Shown: piece after piece, positions 7,500 through 12,045 of the stretch
Numbering within the stretch: the first letter of the stretch is position 1
Layout of the letters: every line of letters begins with the position of its first letter
Source of the DNA: Bacteroidota bacterium
Lineage (GTDB): Bacteria; Bacteroidota; Bacteroidia; Flavobacteriales; Weeksellaceae
NCBI GenBank assembly: GCA_023426625.1
Contig: JAFAAJ010000151.1
Location: 1-12,045, forward strand
Direction of reading: 5' to 3'
DNA length: 12,045 bases
The notes under the pieces: generated by a model
Seen by the model: only the letters and a program-made list of their open reading frames with translations
Told to the model about the DNA's origin: nothing
The model's database searches: none
Made by a program: the position numbers and the translations under genes

Positions 7500-7961
7500 T
7501 CAACAATAAGAAATACCATTACTATCCAGAAACTCAACAAGAGCTTCTTTATTTTTAATAGAAAAAGATCTCCTCTTTCCGTTCTTTAATTTTAAAAAGA
7601 TGATCTCATTATTCCCAATATAAGCCGTGCCATATTTTTTTGAAAGCCTTACTCCCCAACCGCCGAAATCAAAAATAGGATCTGTCTTTACGATTTGGAC
7701 TTCCTGAATTTCATCCCATTGTATTCTCTTAGTTTTAAGAGTGAATGGAAAGAAGCTGTATTCAAAATAATTTTTGTTCAAATTCAGTTTTAAGAAAGAA
7801 AAGATGAAAAGTAAGAGTAAAGGAACCGTTATATAAACGATGATCATACTAAACTCATCCATTCTGGTAAGAATGAAACTCATTATAATACAATGAAAAA
7901 CCAATAATATTAATATAAATCTTGGAAACCTTGAAGTTTCTTGAAATGTTTGGGAAGCCAT
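7500..7961 (-). CDS. Two-helix membrane protein with bacterial PH-like domain
   Basis: A 153-residue protein with two hydrophobic helices at about 14-32 and 38-57. A cytosolic domain of about 90 residues follows, with the pattern of bacterial PH-like domains: FEYSFFPFTLKTKRIQWDEI (66-85), the Gly-rich turn GGWGVR (100-105), then strands EIIFLKLKNGKRRSFSI and a closing helix KEALVEFLDSNGI. Many small membrane proteins of Bacteroidota share this architecture; their function is unknown. I set the start at the ATG at 7959-7961 (MASQTFQETS). An in-frame ATG at 8012 would add 17 residues encoded by the T-run and stem of the upstream gap terminator, which is implausible. It lies downstream of gap in the same direction but beyond a strong terminator, so it needs its own promoter, which I could not identify. 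Confidence 0.8.
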   Translation of the reverse strand: MASQTFQETSRFPRFILILLVFHCIIMSFILTRMDEFSMIIVYITVPLLLLFIFSFLKLNLNKNYFEYSFFPFTLKTKRIQWDEIQEVQIVKTDPIFDFGGWGVRLSKKYGTAYIGNNEIIFLKLKNGKRRSFSIKNKEALVEFLDSNGISYC

Positions 7962-7993
7962 ATTAAAAACTTTTAATAAAAATAAGAAAACCA

Positions 7994-8024
7994 AAACAAA
8001 AAAACCTTCCAATCGGAAGGTTTT
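7994..8024 (-). terminator. Strong intrinsic terminator of the pfkA-gap operon
   Basis: A perfect 10-base inverted repeat, AAAACCTTCC (8001-8010) and GGAAGGTTTT (8015-8024), encloses a 4-base loop. On the minus strand the stem ends in a run of seven T, then GTTTTGG. It lies 25 bases beyond the gap stop codon and acts on transcription coming from gap. Confidence 0.93.
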
Positions 8025-8049
8025 ATATTACTTACGCGCTCATTACTTA

Positions 8050-9054
8050 TTACAAAGAAGCAGCGTGTACAAGCATATCAACTAACTTGTTAGAATAACC
8101 CATTTCATTGTCATACCAAGAAACAAGTTTTACGAAGTTAGGAGAAAGCATGATTCCAGCATCTTTGTCGAAGATAGAGGTTCTCTTATCTCCTACGAAG
8201 TCCTGAGAAACCACAGCATCTTCAGTATATCCTAAAATACCTTTTAGTTCTCCTTCAGAAGCAGCTTTGATTGCAGCGCAGATCTCATCATAAGAAGTAG
8301 CTTTTTCCAATCTTACCGTAAGGTCTACTACAGAAACGTCAACAGTTGGTACTCTGAAAGACATCCCTGTCAGTTTTCCGTTCAAAGAAGGGATTACTTT
8401 TCCTACCGCTTTAGCAGCACCTGTAGAAGAAGGAATGATATTGTTAAGAGCAGCTCTACCGCCTCTCCAGTCTTTCATTGAAGGTCCGTCTACCGTTTTC
8501 TGAGTTGCAGTTGTAGCGTGTACTGTTGTCATTAATCCTTCAACGATTCCGAAGTTATCATGGATTACTTTAGCTAATGGAGCTAAACAGTTGGTCGTAC
8601 AAGAAGCGTTTGATAAGATTTTGATGTCATCTGTAAGTTCAGTGTGGTTTACACCCATTACGAACATTGGAGTATCATCTTTAGAAGGAGCAGAAAGGAT
8701 TACTTTTTTAGCCCCTGCGTTGATGTGCTTTGCAGCATTTTCTTTATCTAAGAATAAACCTGTAGATTCTACGATATAATCAGCTCCGATTTCGTTCCAT
8801 TTTAGGTTGTTCGGGTCTCTTTCTGCCGTTACTCTGATTCTTTTTCCGTTTACAACAAGGTCGTTTCCTTCTACAGAAACCTCACCTGGGAAAATTCCGT
8901 GTACAGAGTCGTATTTTAACATGTAAGCCATGTATGTAGCATCGATAAGGTCGTTGATTCCTACTACCTCGATGTTATCTCTTTCAGTCATTGCTCTGAA
9001 AACAAGACGTCCGATTCTACCAAACCCGTTAATACCTACTTTGATTGTTGACAT
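8050..9054 (-). CDS. gap: NAD-dependent glyceraldehyde-3-phosphate dehydrogenase, type I
   Basis: Glycolytic enzyme that oxidises and phosphorylates glyceraldehyde 3-phosphate to 1,3-bisphosphoglycerate with NAD+; cytosolic homotetramer in this family. The 334 residues are normal length. Visible: the Rossmann motif GINGFGRIGR (7-16), NDL at 34-36 with Asp35 as the NAD-selecting acid, the active-site SNASCTTNCLAP with Cys152 (148-159), catalytic His179 in TVHATTATQKTVDGPS, the substrate-binding WRGGRAA, and the C-terminal SWYDNEMGYSN. It is the distal gene of a pair: pfkA ends 28 bases upstream, with no terminator between them, so the two are very probably cotranscribed. A strong terminator follows. 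Confidence 0.98.
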   Translation of the reverse strand: MSTIKVGINGFGRIGRLVFRAMTERDNIEVVGINDLIDATYMAYMLKYDSVHGIFPGEVSVEGNDLVVNGKRIRVTAERDPNNLKWNEIGADYIVESTGLFLDKENAAKHINAGAKKVILSAPSKDDTPMFVMGVNHTELTDDIKILSNASCTTNCLAPLAKVIHDNFGIVEGLMTTVHATTATQKTVDGPSMKDWRGGRAALNNIIPSSTGAAKAVGKVIPSLNGKLTGMSFRVPTVDVSVVDLTVRLEKATSYDEICAAIKAASEGELKGILGYTEDAVVSQDFVGDKRTSIFDKDAGIMLSPNFVKLVSWYDNEMGYSNKLVDMLVHAASL

Positions 9055-9082
9055 AATAGTTGTTTTTGATTATAAAAATAAG

Positions 9083-10069
9083 TTAGATTGCTAATATTTC
9101 TGAAATTAATAAAAGATCCTGATTGATCTCGTTGTGTTTCTTGATGGCTTCTTCTATCGGTGTGTATACCAGTTCGTTGGAACGCATTCCTGCCATTACG
9201 TTTGTTTTGCCGTCCATTAATCCTATTACGGCTCCGTAACCCAGTCTGCTTGCCAATACTCTGTCTGCGCAGCTTGGAGACCCCCCTCTCTGGATGTGTC
9301 CTAAAATAGCGACTCTGATATCGTAATCCGGGAAGCTGTCTTTCGTTTCTTTAGCAAGATCATAGATGCTTCCTAATTTTTCACCTTCAGCTACCACTAC
9401 GATACTGGATGCTTTTCCTGTCTTTTCAGCCTTTCGGAAGTTTGCGAAAAGATCTTCCATGCTGTCTTTCTTTTCAGGAATTAAAATATCGAGAGCACCT
9501 GTAGCCAATCCACTGTTCAAAGCGATGAATCCTGCATCACGTCCCATTACTTCAACAAAGAAAACTCTATTGTGGGAAGTCGCGGTATCACGGATCTTAT
9601 CGATGGCTTCCATTGCAGTATTTAAAGCGGTATCATAACCGATCGTATTATCCGTTCCGAAAATATCATTATCAATAGTTCCCGGAATTCCGATCACCTT
9701 GATTCCGAATTCTTCATAAAAAATCTTTGCTCCTGTAAAAGTTCCGTCCCCACCAATACAGACTAAAGCATCAATGCCGTGCTTGGTGCAGTTATCATAA
9801 GCTTTTTGACGTCCTTCCTTGGTTTTGAATTCCATAGATCGGGCAGATTTCAGAATAGTTCCGCCCTGGTTGATTATATTTTTAACGGAACGAGGTCCCA
9901 TTTTCAGGAAATCACCATGGATAAGCCCATTGTAACCTTCGCGCACACCGTAGCATTCAATTTGATAGTAGTTGGCGGTTCTTACTACCGCTCTTAGTGC
10001 AGCATTCATACCCGGAGAATCTCCCCCTGAAGTTAGAACTGCAATTTTTTTTACAGCACTTTCTCTCAT
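9083..10069 (-). CDS. pfkA: ATP-dependent 6-phosphofructokinase
   Basis: Catalyses phosphorylation of fructose 6-phosphate to fructose 1,6-bisphosphate, the committed step of glycolysis; bacterial type-A PFK, 328 residues. Visible: TSGGDSPGMNAALRAVVR (13-30) for nucleotide binding, IGGDGT (105-110), PGTIDNDI (129-136) with catalytic Asp133, MGRDAGF (175-181) for substrate binding, and the late HIQRGGSPS segment. Gly at 109 (GGDGT) and the Gly in PGTIDND, rather than the GGDD/PKTIDND of pyrophosphate-dependent enzymes, point to ATP as donor. I chose the ATG at 10067-10069, giving the short N-terminus MRESAVKKIAVLTSGGD; a candidate promoter box lies 19 bases before it. It is the first gene of the pfkA-gap operon. 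Confidence 0.97.
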   Translation of the reverse strand: MRESAVKKIAVLTSGGDSPGMNAALRAVVRTANYYQIECYGVREGYNGLIHGDFLKMGPRSVKNIINQGGTILKSARSMEFKTKEGRQKAYDNCTKHGIDALVCIGGDGTFTGAKIFYEEFGIKVIGIPGTIDNDIFGTDNTIGYDTALNTAMEAIDKIRDTATSHNRVFFVEVMGRDAGFIALNSGLATGALDILIPEKKDSMEDLFANFRKAEKTGKASSIVVVAEGEKLGSIYDLAKETKDSFPDYDIRVAILGHIQRGGSPSCADRVLASRLGYGAVIGLMDGKTNVMAGMRSNELVYTPIEEAIKKHNEINQDLLLISEILAI

Positions 10070-10088
10070 CTATAAAAAATTTCGAACA

Positions 10089-10096
10089 CAAATTTA
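10089..10096 (-). promoter_or_regulatory. pfkA: Candidate pfkA-gap -7 promoter box
   Basis: TAAATTTG on the minus strand matches the Bacteroidota -7 consensus TAnnTTTG exactly, with 19 bases between it and the pfkA ATG. It begins one base after the T run of the upstream gene's terminator hairpin, so the -33 region would lie inside that hairpin. No clear TTG element at the usual spacing was seen. Confidence 0.5.
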
Positions 10097-10097
10097 C

Positions 10098-10128
10098 AAA
10101 AACAAGTTCAGATAATGGCAGGAACTTG
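10098..10128 (-). terminator. Intrinsic terminator after the DUF4846 gene
   Basis: On the minus strand CAAGTTC (10128-10122) is followed by a 12-base loop and the perfect complement GAACTTG (10109-10103), then five T (10102-10098). It lies about 20 bases beyond the stop codon of the lipoprotein gene and separates that transcription unit from pfkA. Confidence 0.75.
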
Positions 10129-10148
10129 CTAATAGTTTTGTATAGGCT

Positions 10149-11024
10149 TTAAAAGCTCCTGAAATTGGTTGGTTTGAAAAAATATCTGGATGTTTTGGTC
10201 TCGGAAATATCCGTATTCAGCTCATACCAGGGCGAAATTTTTTTGTCAAAAGGATTACCAAGAAGGTGAATGGATTGGGCAGGAGTAAAACCTTCCCCTA
10301 ATAAAAACAATTTTTTCCCTTCTCTGTTCCGGCAAACTCCAGCAATGAAAACCACATGTCCCGGACTTCCCGGTGTGATCAGAATGTCGCCTGTTTTTAA
10401 AGCAGAGGTTTTAGTAACTGCTTTGGTTTCTTTGTTCAAGGAAATCGTTCCGGCATAATTGAAGATCAGGTCTAAATAATTTCTGAAATTCTCATAAGAA
10501 TCATCGAAATCTGATGTTTTCCTGAAATTCACCGTATTACCGTTTACGAAAGCACGGATGCCGCTTTTATAATCGTTCCAGCTTACGAGATCTCCATTGG
10601 TAAAATGAAATTTGATTTCATCGAACCTTTGATTTTTATACAGATATTCAGCTCGTAAACGGATGACAGCATCAGCGCATTGTTGCAGGTCTTTATTCCC
10701 TGTATCAATGTCAAAAACGGCTTCGTGAAGATGCTGCGTGGAAATTGGATCTCCATTGTATTTAAGAATCGGACTTCCGTAAGGTTTCAGCCTTAAATTT
10801 TCAATAAAATATCCGAAAGAATCCGGTTTCTCTTCGGTCCAGATATATCCTTTTGGGGCGGGAAATCTTTCTTTAACGGTATTTTTATCAGTATTGATTT
10901 TTACCTTATTCTGAATAGTCGGAAGATCATTAGTTTCGGATGTAGCTAAAAGTTGATGGTCGGTTTTCGCTTTATTGCAGCTTAAAATCGCTGTTAAACC
11001 CAGTAGAAATAATTTTCCCTTCAT
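10149..11024 (-). CDS. DUF4846-family lipoprotein
   Basis: A 291-residue predicted lipoprotein: MKGKLFLLGLTAILSC gives a signal peptide with lipobox ILS-C and lipidated Cys16. A disordered linker (about 17-50) is followed by a DUF4846 domain: FPAPKGYIW (54-62), SFGYFIENLRLKPYGSP (69-85), DLQQCADAVIRLRAEYLY (112-129), FHFTNGD (139-145), AGTISL (191-196), TGDILITPGSPGHVVFIAGV (211-230) and GFTPAQSIHLLGNP (245-258). The family is common in Bacteroidota and has no established function; the GD...GSPGHVV pattern is reminiscent of NlpC/P60- or CHAP-like enzymes, which is only a suggestion. I took the ATG at 11022-11024 because the earlier in-frame ATG at 11066 puts 14 extra residues before the signal peptide and lies seven bases from the upstream stop. 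The upstream gene ends 48 bases before, so it may be the last gene of that operon. Confidence 0.87.
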   Translation of the reverse strand: MKGKLFLLGLTAILSCNKAKTDHQLLATSETNDLPTIQNKVKINTDKNTVKERFPAPKGYIWTEEKPDSFGYFIENLRLKPYGSPILKYNGDPISTQHLHEAVFDIDTGNKDLQQCADAVIRLRAEYLYKNQRFDEIKFHFTNGDLVSWNDYKSGIRAFVNGNTVNFRKTSDFDDSYENFRNYLDLIFNYAGTISLNKETKAVTKTSALKTGDILITPGSPGHVVFIAGVCRNREGKKLFLLGEGFTPAQSIHLLGNPFDKKISPWYELNTDISETKTSRYFFKPTNFRSF

Positions 11025-11072
11025 TTGATGTTTATTTTTAACGCAAATATCAATGAATTTCGTCAATAAAAA

Positions 11073-11831
11073 TCATTTTTTCTCCGTTAAATATTTCCAA
11101 TATCTTTTCGGAACGTGCTGAATATGGAGTTTTAAATTTTTTCGTTCAACAATATTCGTTTTTACAAAATACTGTTGCCATAATTTCTGATAATTCTGCT
11201 CTTCATCATGGAACTTTTCCTGATACTGTTGAAGGTTGATTTTTTCTTCAGGATAAAAGAAATCGCAGCTTTTTAGGTCGTATAAAATGCCGTAATTCCT
11301 CCGGATGTCATAGATCATCCATTTCTGATCCTGATAACGGTCTTTGAAATGTTTCCGGATCAATGGGATTACATTGAAATCAGGATCTATTTTAGCAAAG
11401 AAAACACCATCCTGCATCTTTTCGAACCTTACAAAAGCAGTCATTCTGTGCCTTTCCCGATCTACGGATTTCCCGATTTTGGATATTTTAAGAATATGAT
11501 CATCGGCATAATTTTGAAGAATATTTTCTCCGGGATGTTGAATGGATTGTCTTATGGCAGATAAAATAAGGGGCTCCAGTTCCGGGTCTTCCGATAAAAA
11601 TACTTTCAGAAGCTGATGAATTCCGGATTTTCCTATGTTTTGTTCCAGCTTTTTCAGGACTCTTCCAGCTTTTTCGGGTTGAGTGATGACTTCATGGATT
11701 TCCGAAAACATATTTTCCTGTTGGAATTTTCCCTTACTGATTATTTCCACGTCCTTGTAGCGATATTCGAAAACTTCAAATACCGCAGTTAATAATCCGT
11801 CAAAACTTCCATCGTAAAGTAAGGTGATCAT
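11073..11831 (-). CDS. TIGR03915/DUF4130 putative DNA metabolism protein
   Basis: A 252-residue protein of the TIGR03915 family, the constant partner of a radical-SAM putative DNA modification/repair protein. Family features: the N-terminal MITLLYDGSFDGLLTAVFEVFE, then the DUF4130 region from about residue 80, with GKSVDRERHRMTAFVRFE (120-137), FFAKIDPDFNVIPLI (144-158), FKDRYQDQKWMIYDIRRNYG (162-181), and the closing LHIQHVPKRYWKYLTE (235-250). In other bacteria a related domain is found fused to uracil-DNA-glycosylase-like (UdgX-type) proteins, which is the basis for a nucleic-acid repair role; the biochemistry is unresolved. The start is the ATG at 11829-11831. The radical-SAM gene ends 62 bases upstream in the same direction, supporting cotranscription. 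No catalytic residues can be assigned. Confidence 0.9.
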   Translation of the reverse strand: MITLLYDGSFDGLLTAVFEVFEYRYKDVEIISKGKFQQENMFSEIHEVITQPEKAGRVLKKLEQNIGKSGIHQLLKVFLSEDPELEPLILSAIRQSIQHPGENILQNYADDHILKISKIGKSVDRERHRMTAFVRFEKMQDGVFFAKIDPDFNVIPLIRKHFKDRYQDQKWMIYDIRRNYGILYDLKSCDFFYPEEKINLQQYQEKFHDEEQNYQKLWQQYFVKTNIVERKNLKLHIQHVPKRYWKYLTEKK

Positions 11832-11893
11832 TTTTTTTATGTAATGTGAAAATGTGAATTTCGTTCAGAATGATTATAAAAGTGTTGTTTATT

Positions 11894-12043
11894 TTAAAAT
11901 AATGTCAACTGCTGTGAAAACTGATCATGAAACTTCGAAGAACTTCCGCCAATTAATAGTTTTCTCAGGTTTTTGTCTGTCAAATACTTTAAAAAAGCAT
12001 TCCCTGCATTGAAATCAATAAAATATTTTGCACGGTTTACCGC
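11894..12043 (-). CDS. Radical-SAM putative DNA modification/repair protein, C-terminal end only
   Basis: An open frame enters from the right edge and ends with TAA at 11894-11896, giving 49 residues beginning AVNRAKYFIDFNAG and ending SQQLTLF. The NRAKYFI segment resembles the piece after the helix-hairpin-helix domain at the end of TIGR03916 radical-SAM proteins (SplB-like, 'putative DNA modification/repair'). Its position directly upstream of a TIGR03915 gene makes this identification likely, since the two families are usually adjacent. The radical-SAM CxxxCxxC motif and most of the protein lie outside the window, so the call rests on context plus a short tail. Confidence 0.72.
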   Translation of the reverse strand, partial: AVNRAKYFIDFNAGNAFLKYLTDKNLRKLLIGGSSSKFHDQFSQQLTLF

Positions 12044-12045
12044 CG

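Noticed and set aside
7475..7509. TTATTG / CAATAA inverted repeat between the convergent genes at 7457 and 7500
   Set aside because: Six AT-rich pairs with a 23-base loop and no T run; too weak to call a terminator.
7962..8012. 17-residue N-terminal extension of the PH-domain protein
   Set aside because: The extra codons are the T run and stem of the gap terminator; the ATG at 7961 gives a sensible membrane-protein start.
8591..9997. Plus-strand open frames opposite gap and pfkA
   Set aside because: Antisense shadows of two conserved enzymes whose frames and active-site motifs are unambiguous.
11025..11066. 14-residue N-terminal extension of the DUF4846 lipoprotein
   Set aside because: It would place charged residues before a normal lipoprotein signal peptide that starts at MKGKLFLLG; the downstream ATG fits better.

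Overview
The window looks like a chromosomal segment of a Flavobacteriia bacterium, most likely Chryseobacterium or a close Weeksellaceae relative. This rests on the protein flavour (RecA, GAPDH, a phosphofructokinase and an HtpG with a Gly/Met-rich C-terminal insert), the AT-rich intergenic regions, the weak Shine-Dalgarno signals, and promoter-like boxes of the Bacteroidota TAnnTTTG type. The genus is an inference. No tRNA, rRNA, CRISPR array, insertion sequence or prophage was seen.

Layout, left to right. The chaperone gene htpG occupies the left end on the minus strand and runs off the edge. A divergent cytoplasmic protein of unknown function (2016-3443, plus) follows. It converges on recA (minus), and the two share a bidirectional hairpin terminator. 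Upstream of recA, in the same orientation, is a DUF2236 / latex-clearing-protein-like (MpaB-type) putative haem oxygenase. Diverging from that is an unusually AT-rich orphan gene (6084-7457, plus) for an exported protein with a probable C-terminal outer-membrane beta-barrel. It converges on a small two-helix membrane protein with a PH-like domain (minus). Next is the glycolytic pair pfkA-gap (minus), ending in a strong intrinsic terminator. At the right end (minus) are the last 49 codons of a radical-SAM 'putative DNA modification/repair' protein, then its usual partner of the TIGR03915/DUF4130 family, then a DUF4846 lipoprotein.

How they work together. pfkA and gap form a two-gene glycolysis operon. 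The radical-SAM/TIGR03915 pair is a widespread but biochemically unresolved nucleic-acid repair or modification module and may be cotranscribed with the lipoprotein. htpG and recA are stress and housekeeping genes. Both carry the same 12-base promoter-proximal string. Most of the region is ordinary core genome. The places with most unexplained content are the AT-rich exported orphan, the radical-SAM/DUF4130 pair, and the orphan haem-oxygenase-like gene beside recA. I found no convincing new multi-gene system.
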